Shown: piece after piece, positions 35,304 to 48,328 of the stretch
Numbering within the stretch: the stretch's first letter is position 1
How the letters are laid out: each line of letters opens with the position of its first letter
Notes under the pieces: model-generated
What the model saw: only the letters and a program-made list of their open reading frames with translations
Told to the model about the DNA's origin: nothing
Databases searched by the model: none
Program-made: the position numbers and the translations under genes
DNA from: Podospora pseudocomata
Lineage: Eukaryota; Ascomycota; Sordariomycetes; Sordariales; Podosporaceae
NCBI RefSeq assembly: GCF_035222375.1
Contig: NC_085890.1
Location: forward strand, 1,612,001-1,676,000
Direction of reading: 5' to 3'
Length of the DNA: 64,000 nt

Positions 35304-37440
35304 TCACCTTCCAAAACCAAACCAGCCCCTCTTCTGTGGCTTTGCTTCTGGTTCTGGCTCCTTCTCCGTCCCCTTGCTCTTATCCTGAACAGCAGCCGCT
35401 GGGCGTTGTTGTTGTTGTTGTTGCTGTTGTTGTTGTTGTTGTTTGGCGGGATACTCGATGTAGTTCCACGCAACATCCAAAAACAGGGGCTTGACAGGGA
35501 TAGGCTCAAGTCGAGGAGGATAAGTGACAATGTTGTTCAGATCGACACCGCCTGTTGGGTAGTTGAAGAGCTGGGAAGACAGCGGTTTACCAGCGCCGGC
35601 GGTCTGCGAAGCACTCGCCGACTTGTTCAAGCTGTGAATCTCAACCAGAGCGCGGGACCGCTGAAGCTCCCCACCGAGAATGTCTCGAAGCAACCCAGCG
35701 TGTTGGTTCGTGACTTGAATGTTCCTTGGCGCTGGCTTGCCATCATCACTGCCAGACAGAGCTGGAAGGGCGGCGGTACACTGATCAAGCGCATGCTTGA
35801 CCAAGGCAAGTGCGTTGACGGTATTTCCAGCAATGGCATGAGATCTGGATATAGCGAGGCACCTTTGGGTTATGTTAGCTTTCATTGATAAATTGAACCG
35901 GCACTGGATACTCACTTAAGAGCGGTAAAGTATTGCGATGTGGCCTCGAGCTGAGCGGAAAGCTCCTGGTCGTTTGCAACACCAGGCAGCTCCTTGATAG
36001 ACTCGACACTCTGAAGGATACCGTCGTACAACACGACCTTCTCCTTCAACTTGGCAATCTGTCTGCCAGGGGTGAGATCTCTGCCCTTTTGCTCGAGAGC
36101 CTCCTCGGCTTGCTCTTGCTCTTGCTCTTGCTTCTTCTTTTTCTTGCTAGGGGCACCAAAGTCCAACCGCGCTCCATCGTCCTGACCAATCAAGGCACGA
36201 TTGCGTCCAATGCGCCAGCTGATCATTTCGTAATTGACAGCAGTCCTGGTGATCTGGAGGCTCTGCATGCGAGAATCGCTCTGTGGGACACCCTCAGACT
36301 TGAGCTCATCGATGGCCTGCTTGGTAGCATCAACAGCATCCTGGCTTGCCACCAAGATATCATCATATGCCCCAGCTAGCTCTCTGGGAGCCAAGGACCC
36401 GGCTGACGACAGCTGGTCAGCCAGCTTTGCCTTTTCCGCACCCACCGCAGCCCAAGCAATAGCGATTGCAGCGTCCTCAATCTTGACCTCACGTCCACGC
36501 CAGGTGAGCGTTGCAGGAGCGCCTCCAGTTCCCTGCTTCGCATCCGCATCAGTGTGTTGCAAAATGGCGGGATTCTGTTTCTCAATGTGCGCCGCGAGCT
36601 CTGGGCCAGCATGTTGGAAGTACTTTAGCGCAATTTCGGCAATGGGCTGCGTCCGTGGGATCTGGGCTTGGTAGGCAGCATACCGAATCGACGGGTCGAT
36701 GGTTTCGGACAGGAGGTCTTTGAAGATGTCGTTTTTGGCCGAGGTAGAAAGCGCACTGTAGATGATACGGGCGACGGAGTAGCTCTTCAGGCAAGGCTCC
36801 CAGTGCTGTTTCTCAAATAGCGCAGCACCCCTGAGCAAAGCAGCATATGCGCGGGCCTCGAGGATGTCGACAGAGCTCGCGCCGCTCGCGGTTTGGGTGA
36901 GAACTTCGGCCAGCTGTTCGGCAGTTCGAGCTCCCTTTTCCAGACGAGAAACAATATGCGACCGGGTCTTTCCACCAATGCCCTTCGTCTCAACCGAGTG
37001 CGCCGCCTTGACGGCCATGGCATCGGCCCATGTTCGTTCGGCTGTCAGAAGCTGGAGGTGGATATAGCTGACAGGCAGCGGGAAGTTAGCAATGTAATGA
37101 TCGCAGTTCAACATGGAGAGTCAATGGCATACACATGGTCCTCGGCAACCTGTTCAGCAGTGACCTGGTTCCTGGGGTGAAATGTGCCCCGTTTCTTCGT
37201 CGCAATGTTCAGCTTCTTGCGGCAGTTGAGTATCTTTTTGGAGAGCGAGGTATGGTAGGTAGAGTAGCCGCCGTAGAGAAGGGCCTTCTCCCGGTGGGAA
37301 ACGACAAACTTGGTGATATCCATCCCGGCTGTCCCTGTCGTCGATGTCGCCGGTGTGGTGACTTGTGTTGAGGCTCTGGCCCAGGAGGTAACGGGTAACG
37401 GTGTTAGCACCGACACAGGAGTGGGGCTAATTTTTGACAT
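35304..37440 (-). CDS. SRP68: Signal recognition particle subunit SRP68
   Basis: Three minus-strand exons: 37133-37440, 35916-37067, 35304-35862, total 672 residues. SRP68 binds 7SL RNA and, with SRP72, supports elongation arrest and targeting of secretory ribosomes to the ER. Seen here: DITKFVVSHREKALLYGGYS followed by a basic YHTSLSKKILNCRKKLNIAT RNA-binding helix near the N-terminus, AERTWADAM, a TPR-like helical body with LRGAALFEKQHWEPCLKSYS, and the C-terminal LKSQ-like helical region ending VTYPPRLEPIPVKPLFLDVAWNYIEYP, characteristic of the family. A KKKKKQEQEQEQ segment and a run of 12 Gln (35397-35440 region) are low-complexity insertions. It shares a 529-base divergent promoter with the PPR gene. 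Confidence 0.95.
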
Positions 37441-37969
37441 CGTCTTGGGCTCCCACGCTGTGGATTTTAATTTGTGCCCCGCAATGTGTGGCCCAAGCTC
37501 CCAATGGTAACAGCCCCCGTACCGTACCGTATTTCGGGTGCTCCCCCACTAGAAGCTTGCGCCGAACATCAGCCCAGTGAGCTGCTGCGTGCTCCACCCC
37601 AGTTCGAGATGGTTGACAGCACCATCCAAATTTTTTGACGACTTTTTTGGAGAACGACGCCACATTCAAACACCCACCGTCCGTCCCTACCTCGATTCCA
37701 GCACCAGCCCTCTGTGCTGCGACCTCCCCGGCCCTCCAATTTGCAATTTTTCTTAGGACCAGTCCTGGGGATACGCCCTTCTCAACATGACGTATCGCGC
37801 AGGAGCGCAGTTTCTTCCTCACCACCACGAAGTATAGATACAACTGGTTTCGGCTTCGATTAACCCCCGACGAGCCCCGACAAGACGAACTGTTGGTTGT
37901 AGGGCTGTGGATGATGTGCTCAGACCCTCGTGGGGTTTTGGATCCGAGACAGAGTTGACACCTGCGACG
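37441..37969. other. Divergent promoter of SRP68 and the PPR gene
   Basis: 529 bases between divergent starts at 37440 (-) and 37970 (+). No additional gene seen; an overlapping minus frame at 37427-37843 lacks any family resemblance. Confidence 0.5.
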
Positions 37970-40900
37970 ATGCTAGAGAGGGCGGCGACTACCCTCGAGC
38001 CGTGCAGCAGCCTCCAACGAATTCTCCCCTCCGCCAGACATTGCTTGCAGACCCGCCGCCAGCTCCATACGGCATTTTGGCAGCATGGAGCCTACGACTT
38101 TGAGCTTTCCGATGCCTGCCAGGCCATCCTGCGCGCTCCTCGGTCCGAACCTGCCCCGACCCGACCTTCGTCCAGAAACAAGCAAATTCCGGAGCCCATG
38201 ATGGCTTCGGTATTCTTGCTCGACTTCCTGTACCCGAGGGGTGCCGTGGCTATGCTGCGGAGGATGTATCCGGTCTTGCCGAAACGACTCGAACCAATAG
38301 CAAAGGTCCACCAGCCATTTTCTCGGCTGTTCATGTCTTCATATCAGGACCGAAATCAAGGGCCACCAAGCTCCCAGGTAGGCGCCCGAGGGCCGCCAAA
38401 CCAGACGCAGACGCAGTATTACGAGGAGGATGGGGAGGCAGAGTTTCAGGCGCCGAGCTGGGAGGAAAATGATGCAGAGGTCTGGACTTTGGAAGACTAC
38501 AAACGACTCCCAGCTGTCGAGCGACTGGAAGTTTTCATTGACAACAAAACATTTCGCGGAAACTATGAGAGAATTTGGGAGACTTTCGCTGAGCTGAGTC
38601 CGGAGGTGCAGATGCACTTTCGACCAAAAGTCATTCGCGCATTGGCAACCTCGGCCCGCCCCTTGGAAGCGTGGAGGGTTCAGGAGTTGTTTGCGGTGTA
38701 TGATGTAGAGGACTGGACAGAGGAGAATGTTTTGGCCCAGATACGAGCAGACCTCGTTACTGGAAACCTGACCTCGGCTCTTGCGGTTTTCAAGGCTGGG
38801 TTGGAGCTGCATGGCTATGGTCAACCTCTCGACTTGCTCGTTGCGTATGGCATCTCGGCCAATAACTGGGACTTGGTGATGAAGGGTTGGAGAATGTACA
38901 CTGAAGTTTTGACAACTGGTGTTGATGTGCCTGTTGCCTGGTTATCGCTGCCAGCCGAGCCCGCCATGAGTGGTGGAACCAAGGTCAACCGCTCAGGCGA
39001 GTTTTCTGCCGATCTACTAGCTGAAGCTCCCACAAACACGGTTCATCAGGGTGGTGATGTTCTCGCCTCAAGGAGACCGGGCAGTGGGCAGTGGAACTAC
39101 GTTTCTACACCCGCTGTGAAGTATACCCAGCTATCCACGATATCAGACCTGCCTGCTCGAATTCGACACCATTTTGCAAAGCTCTCCAAGGCACATCAAA
39201 AACTGCCCAAAGAACAACGGCCTTTGAGAGGGCTATTCCGGCATGTGGCGAGGAACTCATTGCATCTATTTCAGCCTACAGTTGCCGAGTTGATTCTGGA
39301 TCATGCTGCGGATTCAGCCTCCTACGAAGCGTACATCGTCCATCTCGCAGAGCAAGGCCAGGTGAAAGAGGCCGAGCAGCAGTACATGAGATATAGATCT
39401 CTGAAAGATTTGAAACCACGGGCCGCTGTCTTGCATGCCATAGTGCCCGCCTATTACCCCGACCATGTGCAAGGCATGGAACGTTTGCGCGAGGATTGGT
39501 ACCGGGGCTATCCACACCCAGATGAAGTGGCATACAAAAAGTTCCTCACATACTACGCCAAGAGGGGCGATCTAAGGTCTTTTATGAACATGACCAAGGA
39601 ATATGAGGAGCACTACGATCCCAATCTCCAAAAAGACCCCATGTATGTTCGAACACTCATGCATGCCCATGCGGTACGTGGAGACCCCGATTCTGCTCAG
39701 CTCGTCATGGAGGATGCTGCCGAGACTTTGGGCTACCAGCCTGGTCGCATGGAGCAGAATATCTTGTTGAAGGCTTACTACAATGAGGGTGACTACGATG
39801 CCGCTCTCGATCTCTTCTCACGCATGTGGGAGATGAACAATGTGGATCAGTACGCTCTGACGACGGTGATGAAGAACGCCGGCTGGAGAGGTGATCTTTC
39901 CTTCGTTCTCGAGCTTTTCGCAATGGCCAAGGAACGCAACATCCCCTTCTCGCTTACCATGATGACCTGCTTGGTTGAGGCCTATTGTAAAAATGATCGT
40001 TATAGCGAGGCCGAAAATCTTGCTATCGACATCACAAAGGAGAACAAGCTCGAAGGGGACTATGTTCACATGTGGAACTTGCTCATCCGTTTCAACGCCA
40101 AACGTCGAGATTTGTCGGCCGTCAACCGCCTTTTGGGGGCCATGTCACAGCGAAATGTCACGTACAACCAAGACACATACAGCGGCCTTCTCCTGACTCT
40201 TCTCTACTGCCGCCAAGCACACCACGCCATGCATCTGCTCCACGTTGCCCGGACGCAGAGTGGCTTCGAACCGACTGCTCACCACTACACGCTTCTCATT
40301 GCCGCCTTCATGTACAGTGGCGAACCGATCATGGCGCAAAAGATTCTCAACATGATGAAGGACATGAACTTTCCCCAGTCAGCCAAGCTCATGGCAACTG
40401 CCATCAGCGTCCTCAGCAGATACGAGGATATCCCACCAGCCTTGAGACACGAGAATGATGCCCGTGGCTATCTCAGAAGAGCACTGAATTACTTCTACCA
40501 GGTCCTCGACCTGGAGAGAAAGGGCTCTCCCGATGCGCGGCGTGACATGATCAACATCTACTCCAAGATGACCTTTGTCCTGACCCAAATGCGGCGGTTC
40601 ACCACCATCAAGGACATCATCGCCCTTCACAATGCGCGATGGCCGCGGCAGTCGACCTTGCAGAAAGTCCCGCTCAAGCTGCTCCACGACATCATGCTGG
40701 CAGACTTTCACGAGGGGAACTATGACCGACTGCAAGAGACGTGGGATATCATCCTTGAGCGCACGGTCAAGCGCGGCATGTCGGTCATGGCTCAGGCGGG
40801 TCCGATGTCTCAGGAGGATCAAAAGGTCATGGTGGCGCAAAAGTATAGGTTGTGCGACCCCCTCAAGACGATGCAGAGGTTTTATCTTGAGAGTGAGGAT

Positions 40901-41602
40901 GCTGATGGGCTTATCAACCTCATTGACACCGTCAGGGCGAAGGGGTTTGAGCTCGACAGCAAAAACTGGAATTACTACGTCCAGGGTCTTGCCAGGCTGA
41001 AGCGGTGGCGATTAGCCTTTTCGATTTGCGAGGATAGGTTGATGGGTCAGTGGCTTGGCTGGCAGACGGACAGGGCGGCGAATATGGAGATGTGGAAGCT
41101 ACCTGTGGAGGTGAGGCGGTTGGCTAGCGATCCGAAGAGGCCGAGGCCGATTGCGCACACGCTGTTTATTCTTGCAAAGGAGTATATGGATCTGGAGAAG
41201 ATCACGCCCTGGTCGAATGATGCGTTGAGGGAGTTTAGGTTGATCAAGAAGAGCGCGCCGAGGGTGGTGCAGGCTATTTCGAACATTGCGGCGGGGCATC
41301 CGTTGGAGAGGGAGATTTTTGGGGATGATGAGGGGTATAGGAGCCGGTTGAAGTATGTGCCTCCGCCGCTGGAGAGGAGGGGGAGGAGGAGGAGAGAGTT
41401 GGTCGGGGAGGAGGGGGAGGAGGAGATGAGGGAGAGGAAGGCGGAGTCGCAGAAGGCTGCGCTGGCGAGGCAGCAGGCCATGATTAGGAGGATGGCGGAA
41501 CGGATTGCTGCTGAGCAGGTTGCTAAAGAGCAGGCTGGGGAGGTTGAGTGGGAGGAAAGAAATGGGGAGGGGGAGGAGGAGGAGGGGGAGGATGAGTACT
41601 AA
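37970..41602 (+). CDS. Mitochondrial pentatricopeptide-repeat protein, CYA5-like
   Basis: Single exon of 1210 codons from ATG 37970 (MLERAATTLEPCSSLQRILP). Upstream the frame is open but has only GTG. The first about 50 residues are basic with TRRQLHTAFW, a plausible mitochondrial presequence. From about residue 470 onward there are degenerate PPR units (for example LILDHAADSASYEAYIVHLA; NILLKAYYNEGDYDAALDLF; LTMMTCLVEAYCKNDRYSEA; HYTLLIAAFMYSGEPIMAQK). The tail is highly charged (RRGRRRRELVGEEGEEE). Layout and N-terminus resemble Neurospora CYA-5, required for COX1 mRNA translation; PPR identity is solid, the CYA5 assignment is from memory of that family and less sure. Confidence 0.85.
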   Translation: MLERAATTLEPCSSLQRILPSARHCLQTRRQLHTAFWQHGAYDFELSDACQAILRAPRSEPAPTRPSSRNKQIPEPMMASVFLLDFLYPRGAVAMLRRMYPVLPKRLEPIAKVHQPFSRLFMSSYQDRNQGPPSSQVGARGPPNQTQTQYYEEDGEAEFQAPSWEENDAEVWTLEDYKRLPAVERLEVFIDNKTFRGNYERIWETFAELSPEVQMHFRPKVIRALATSARPLEAWRVQELFAVYDVEDWTEENVLAQIRADLVTGNLTSALAVFKAGLELHGYGQPLDLLVAYGISANNWDLVMKGWRMYTEVLTTGVDVPVAWLSLPAEPAMSGGTKVNRSGEFSADLLAEAPTNTVHQGGDVLASRRPGSGQWNYVSTPAVKYTQLSTISDLPARIRHHFAKLSKAHQKLPKEQRPLRGLFRHVARNSLHLFQPTVAELILDHAADSASYEAYIVHLAEQGQVKEAEQQYMRYRSLKDLKPRAAVLHAIVPAYYPDHVQGMERLREDWYRGYPHPDEVAYKKFLTYYAKRGDLRSFMNMTKEYEEHYDPNLQKDPMYVRTLMHAHAVRGDPDSAQLVMEDAAETLGYQPGRMEQNILLKAYYNEGDYDAALDLFSRMWEMNNVDQYALTTVMKNAGWRGDLSFVLELFAMAKERNIPFSLTMMTCLVEAYCKNDRYSEAENLAIDITKENKLEGDYVHMWNLLIRFNAKRRDLSAVNRLLGAMSQRNVTYNQDTYSGLLLTLLYCRQAHHAMHLLHVARTQSGFEPTAHHYTLLIAAFMYSGEPIMAQKILNMMKDMNFPQSAKLMATAISVLSRYEDIPPALRHENDARGYLRRALNYFYQVLDLERKGSPDARRDMINIYSKMTFVLTQMRRFTTIKDIIALHNARWPRQSTLQKVPLKLLHDIMLADFHEGNYDRLQETWDIILERTVKRGMSVMAQAGPMSQEDQKVMVAQKYRLCDPLKTMQRFYLESEDADGLINLIDTVRAKGFELDSKNWNYYVQGLARLKRWRLAFSICEDRLMGQWLGWQTDRAANMEMWKLPVEVRRLASDPKRPRPIAHTLFILAKEYMDLEKITPWSNDALREFRLIKKSAPRVVQAISNIAAGHPLEREIFGDDEGYRSRLKYVPPPLERRGRRRRELVGEEGEEEMRERKAESQKAALARQQAMIRRMAERIAAEQVAKEQAGEVEWEERNGEGEEEEGEDEY

Positions 41603-42340
41603 ATGGGTGGTGTATGATATGGATGGGGGGGGAGAGGTCTGTATACTATGTGTATATCTTGCATTTTGTACATATCCAAGAGAGGGCGGTGGGGCGTCTG
41701 CATGATGTTTATGGTTTTTGGAAGGTCGGTATATTCTTTTTTGGGTTATGATGGTGGGCTGGTACATGATGACTCTACTCGAAGAAGCTCTTGAACATGT
41801 AGACAATTCTCATAGAAGGAGGATAGGTAGGTACATAGGCAGGTGAAAAATAAGACTTGAACATAGTAGTGGTGTAATTACCTGTATAAGCGTTTACTGC
41901 ATTTTTGCCTGCCGGAATTATCCGGACTTTTTGCAGAGTGGGTCATCACTTTATGCCACATTCAACCTGCTTTCTCTTCCCCGTCCGACCGCGTGCGTGG
42001 TTGACTGATGGCTGCGACTCGACGCGACAAGTGGTTGCTTGCCAAAAAAAGAAAAAGTAATTTGCTGGAGGGACATCGAACATTGACAACGACAACGACA
42101 ACAACAACAACAACAACAACAACAACACGAGCGCAAGCATTTTATCCAACTCTGAACGGAGTGATTTTTCAGTCAGATTTTCGATTGAGCAAAAAATATT
42201 AATAGCATACACTTTTTTCCCCCGGAATACCTGGGCAAACTATTCTCAGAACCAGAGCAAACAACCAACTACCACCACCACTTGCGTAAAACCGAACCAG
42301 CAACACCACACGCACGGCTCAAACTGGGATAGGAGACACG
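41603..42340. other. Intergenic between PPR and CCCH-RRM genes
   Basis: About 740 bases: 3' region of the PPR gene, then the promoter and leader of the gene at 42341. A (CAA)n tract lies at 42086-42126. No further gene seen. Confidence 0.5.
42086..42126. repeat. (ACA)n microsatellite
   Basis: Imperfect (ACG/ACA) triplets pass into about ten perfect CAA repeats, about 215 bases upstream of the CCCH-RRM start, probably in the 5' leader or promoter. Confidence 0.9.
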
Positions 42341-44837
42341 ATGTTGTTCCCCGAAGAACACGAAAACGACCTCAAACTCTTCCTCGTCCAAAAGATCGAA
42401 AAGACGCCCGACGCTGACGAGGTCGACGCGGAGGTGCTCGCGGATTATGTCCTTGCTTTGCTGAAGCATGATGGGGATGTAGAGAGTGTGAGGCAGACTT
42501 GCGTGGCTAGTTTGCCTGATTTTCTTGGGGAAGGTTTTGTTTTTGGCTCAGGGAATGTAAGGCGGGAACTGACAAAGTTTTGATGACAGGCACGCAGCAG
42601 TTTGTCGACGGGATTTTAGAGGCGATTACGTTCAAGACTTATCTTCCGAATGCGCTTCCGCCACCACCACCACCGCCGCCGATGACGGGGTTGTTGTACG
42701 ATGATGATCAGGCTGGGAATGGGTATCTACGACAGGGGCAAGCAGCGGGACAACAGAATAATGGGTTTGGGGGAGGGGGAGGGGGAAACAGGAAGAGGGG
42801 GTATAATGATCTGGATAGCCCTGCGACTGGGGCAGAGGCTTATCATGCCCGGGCTTTTAAGCAGCCCAGACGGGGGAGTGCTGGGAGGGGGTTTGAGCAG
42901 TCGCTGCTGGGGTCGAGTGGTGGTGGGTTCTTGGATCCGGAGTATGCGGCCAAGTTTATGTTTAATGTGTTGAATCAGCCCGAGTTTATGGCCGCTGCTG
43001 CGCAGAATGGAGGTGGAGGTGGGGGGGGGGGGAGGAACAAGAAGAAGAAGAGGGCGCCAAAGTGTAGGGATTATGTCAACAAGGGGGTTTGTCCCAGGGG
43101 GTTCAACTGCAGGTTTGATCACTCGAGTGATGATCCGGCGGGTTTTGGTGGGGGTGGGGGGTTTGGGCAGGTAGAAGGTATGTTGAACGGGGCAGGAGGG
43201 CAAAGAGTTGTGGGAAGGTTGCTAACTTTGTGATAGAATACGATCCAGCTAATGCCCTCATGACAAACACGTTTCCGCAGCCGGGTGCTGGCCTTCCAGG
43301 GATGCCTTCTTTCGGCGAAATGTTTGCTCAGAGCCAGCCGAAACAGCACAACTCCCACCGGTCTAAGGGGCAGGGTGGGAACCGCGGCGGTCGCCAAAAG
43401 CGAGGTGGTGGGGACAGATCAACTTTCTCAGCAGAGGGACCAGTAAGTGATCGGACCAAGTCGACCATCGTGGTGGAGAGCATCCCAGAGGAAAACTTCG
43501 ACGAGGATCAAGTTAGAGACTTTTTCAGCCAGTTTGGGAACATCCTCGAGGTGAAGATGTATCCATACAAGAGACTGGCCGTGGTCAAGTTTGACTGCTG
43601 GGAGGCTGCCAATGCGGCGTACAAGTCGCCAAAGGTCATCTTTGAGAACCGATTTGTGAAGGTGTTCTGGTTTAAGGACGAAGAACAAATTGCACCACCT
43701 CCTGGGAAACAGGGTGGTGGTGTGAATGGGGGTGCCTCTGGGCAAGGGGGAGAGGAAGCACCGGAGAATGTGCCGCTGACCGAGGAGCAGTTGGAGGAGA
43801 TTAGGAAACGGCAGGAGGAAGCGCAGAAGGTATTTGAGGAGAAGATGAGGAAGAGGGAGGAGTTAGAAAGAAAACAGAAGGACATTGATGAGCGGCAGAA
43901 GGAGCTTCTTGCTGCCCAGGAGGAATTGAAGGCGAAGCTGGCGAGGAAAGGGGAGGGTGTGGGGGATGGGGAAGGTGAGGGTTCGACGTCAAAGCAGCCT
44001 ATGACGCAGTCAGAAGCTCTGAGGGCTCAATTGGCTCGGTTGGAGGAGGAAGCTAGGCAGATCGGGCTCGATCCCCATGCCGAAATGGATGGGGAGGAAG
44101 GGTTAGAGGCCAGCTGGGGTGCTCCGAGAGGGGGTTACTATGGCCGTGGAAGGGGGGCTCCGTGGCGAGGAGGCTTTGTTCCTCGGGCTCGCGGATTTGC
44201 GTCGAGAGGGTTCCGGGGGGGTTTTCGTGGGAGAGCCGACGTTCACGCGGCTTATGCGGCTTATTCGCTTGATAACAGACCAAAGAGGGTGGTGGTTTCG
44301 GGTGTGGATTTCACAGAGGGCCAAAGGGACGAGGTGCTTCGGCAGTATCTCTTTGTGAGTTTTTACCTCTTCTCATCTGTCTGTCATCTTATTAACATGA
44401 CATCCCAGGGTGTTGGCGAATTCACCCACATCAACCACAGCTCCAGCCCCCCAACAACCGAAATAACCTTCAAGGACCGCAAGACAGCCGAGAAGTTCTA
44501 CAACAGCGTCAGCCTCAACGATTACACCATCCCCGAGATCGAAGGGCAGGTCGAGTTGTCATGGGCTAGTCCCTCATCCTCTTCGACGGCACTGTCGACG
44601 CCTACGGCAAGCGGGTTCAGCCACGTCAATGGTGTCGCTACGAATAAGTCCACTGGGGTCACCGCTCAGAACGGTGATGAGGACGGACATGATCAGGATC
44701 ATGATGGGGAGAGTGTTGATGACGATAGGGACGTCAGGATACTGCTTGACCATCAGCCGGAGCAAGAGAAGGATAAGGACAGGGAGCAGAATGAGATGGA
44801 TTATGAGGTTGCTGATGATGCGGATCAGTGGTATTAG
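42341..44837 (+). CDS. RBM26/27-like RNA-binding protein (PWI-like, CCCH zinc finger, two RRMs)
   Basis: Four exons: 42341-42533, 42590-43177, 43237-44354, 44409-44837, total 775 residues. The N-terminus (MLFPEEHENDLKLFLVQKIE to FVDGILEAI) is the PWI-like helical domain of RBM26/27. A CCCH finger is at about residues 228-247 (CRDYVNKGVCPRGFNCRFDH). The first RRM is at about 330-405 (STIVVESIPEENFDEDQVRD; LAVVKFDCWEAANAAYKS), then a Glu/Lys coiled coil, an RGG-like stretch, and a second RRM-like fold (PKRVVVSGVDF; TEITFKDRKTAEKFYNS). Human RBM26/27 and fission yeast Rmn1 link nuclear poly(A) RNA to the exosome through MTREC/PAXT; the same role is inferred. Donor of intron 1 (GTTTTG) is weak. 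The last intron is 54 nt and has no in-frame stop. Confidence 0.9.
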
Positions 44838-45388
44838 CACTACCACCGTTCTAGAAGATAGGCGGGTGTCTCATTGGGGGTGGAGAAGGGGATAAGGGGG
44901 CTGAGAGTGTTGTGAATTCATGTATATATTATTGGGGTAGGGTTGTTGGATCATTGCTTGGTATGCATGATGGGCTTGGTGTGGGTTTCCTCCGTTGCTG
45001 GCTGCTCTGAATGGGGGATAATCGGTGGGCATATTCATCCGAGGGATGAGGGTGGGATGGATACACTGGGAAAATGTATGGATATGGGTGGCTGTTGTCT
45101 TGTGCATGGTTTACACCTTGGACATTTTGGCCTGGGTGATAGCGATGGCTTTCCCTGCTGGATGAAAAGTCCTATCAGGCAATCTTGAACGGAAAAGAGT
45201 TTGATCACAACTGTCTGAGCCCATGCCAAGTAGAGTTTGTATCACGACAAACATGCTTCAAAAGCCTCATAGGCATAAAGGCCATCGTCACTTCACAACT
45301 TGTCGACAAAGACCCGGTCCTCCCACGAAATGCCAAGTAATTGACCTTGAAATTCCATTTATAATGCCACAATCTCGCCTACTCTTTC
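44838..45388. other. Intergenic before the 5S gene
   Basis: About 550 bases: 3' region of the CCCH-RRM gene and upstream region of the 5S rRNA gene. Apart from the TATA-like box listed separately nothing is recognised. Confidence 0.5.
45358..45365 (+). promoter_or_regulatory. TATA-like box of the 5S rRNA gene
   Basis: TTTATAAT lies about 25-31 bases before the 5S start. An upstream TATA element at about this distance is a known requirement for Neurospora 5S transcription by RNA polymerase III. Confidence 0.7.
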
Positions 45389-45507
45389 ACATACGACCAT
45401 ATCCAGCTGAAAGCTCGGGATCCCGTCCGCTCTCCCCTCGATAAGCAGCTGAGAGCCGAACCAGTACTCAGGTGGGTGACCACTGGGGAATCCTCGGTGT
45501 TGTATGT
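45389..45507 (+). rRNA. 5S ribosomal RNA, dispersed single copy
   Basis: 119 bases starting ACATACGACCATA and ending GTTGTATGT, so the ends pair (helix I). The internal control region is visible: an A-box-like part around ATAAGCAGCTGAGAGCCGA and a C-box-like TACTCAGGTGGGTGACC. A T8 tract follows at once. Neurospora-type fungi scatter about a hundred 5S genes singly through the genome and have several sequence types; this copy seems complete but divergent from the main type in the middle, so it may be a minor isotype or a pseudogene. Confidence 0.9.
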
Positions 45508-45514
45508 TTTTTTT
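45507..45514 (+). terminator. RNA polymerase III terminator
   Basis: Run of eight T at the 3' end of the 5S gene, the standard Pol III stop signal. Confidence 0.85.
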
Positions 45515-46090
45515 GGTCTAATTCCCCCCCCCTAAGCTCTTTTCTAAGGGCTTAGCATTTACTACATATTCACCATCCAGCTCCTTGATTGCTTTATCTT
45601 GGAGTGTCAAGACATGTTCACACGAAGGATTAAGCATAGTGGGTGGATGAGGTAGCACGGCATTTCACTAGTGCGGTTGCTTTTGGAAGCTGCACCAGCA
45701 CATCACCTGCCTCCCGCGTTTGAAGATAGACAGCTTGCAAGTGTGCCCCCATCTTTAGGAAGAAATATACCTCATGATTCCTGGATACAAAATGTGGAAT
45801 GAGACAGCGGGAGCAGCCGTCATACCCCACGGGATTCCTCATGCAGAGAGCAGCACTGCGGCTTAGCGCTCAAGGGGGAAGGACGTTGAGGTGTGGCGTA
45901 TGCAGCTTGCGAAAAGGGGGAAGGTGGGCGGTGGGTTGTTATCAGATGGGCTTGATGAGGGAGGGACATGATGCCATTCAGTTGAGGCAACGACTTGCAG
46001 ATAAATACGGTGATTCATCATGACAATCTCTAGCTTAGCTGCCCAACCTCATCCCTATCTTCAAACACTGCCCGCTTATCACCTGCCGAA
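45515..46090. other. Intergenic before the subtilase
   Basis: About 575 bases with the subtilase promoter; nothing else seen. Confidence 0.5.
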
Positions 46091-47523
<1,433 letters not shown>

Positions 47524-48328
47524 GGGTTGTCAGTGTCACACGGCAAAAGCCAACCACCTGCAACCACGGCCAGCAACACTGTCGATACCACCGCAAGGAG
47601 GGGTAACTGCAAGTTGTGAACCTCTCGTTGAAAGCGAGGCAGGCAATCTGAAGGCATGGCGGTTATCAAAGGAAGCCCACTGGCCCCTGAGATATTGAGG
47701 AACTTGGCAGCGGCTCGAGGCCACTGGGCACGGACCACCTGACGATGGATAAATACGCGTCTCTGAGATCTGTTTGTATTCCTAGACGTTCTTCTTCCTC
47801 ATCACGCTCTTCGAGGCCATTGAAGATTATAAGCCTGAATTGAACCATGAAGTTCCAAGCCCTGATATTACAGCCCTTGTCACAGTCAGGGACGAGAGTA
47901 GGGGGGTTGTAAGTAGGTAGGTATATGTGCTCGGCAACATTGTTCTTAGTGACATATGTGGGAAACGATCTGTGACTTGTAAGTAGGCATTCAATGTGTT
48001 TCACTTGAGTTACACTGTGTCTATATGGAATGGTGAAAAGTCATCATCATGATGTATCTCTTGCTAACTCGCGGGCAAGACGCTCATCACAATGGTTACC
48101 TAAACCATTTCGTACCCAGTGACCCGCCAAACTTATTAACTCCAGCCCAACTCCTGCCAAAAACTGAATGAGCTCATAAACAATGGGAGCACAAATTCTC
48201 CATGATCTCGTGTAAACCCTCAAGAAAATCGCTAATTTCACGCTCACACCTTAACAAACCCAAAAGTATCTGATACCCTGTTCTGTTCCAGCTACCTCCT
48301 AGTATTTTTCTTGCGTCTCCTTTCAGCC
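47524..48328. other. Intergenic, edge of the accessory region
   Basis: About 800 bases with no coding or RNA signal recognised; ends at the MITE. Confidence 0.45.
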
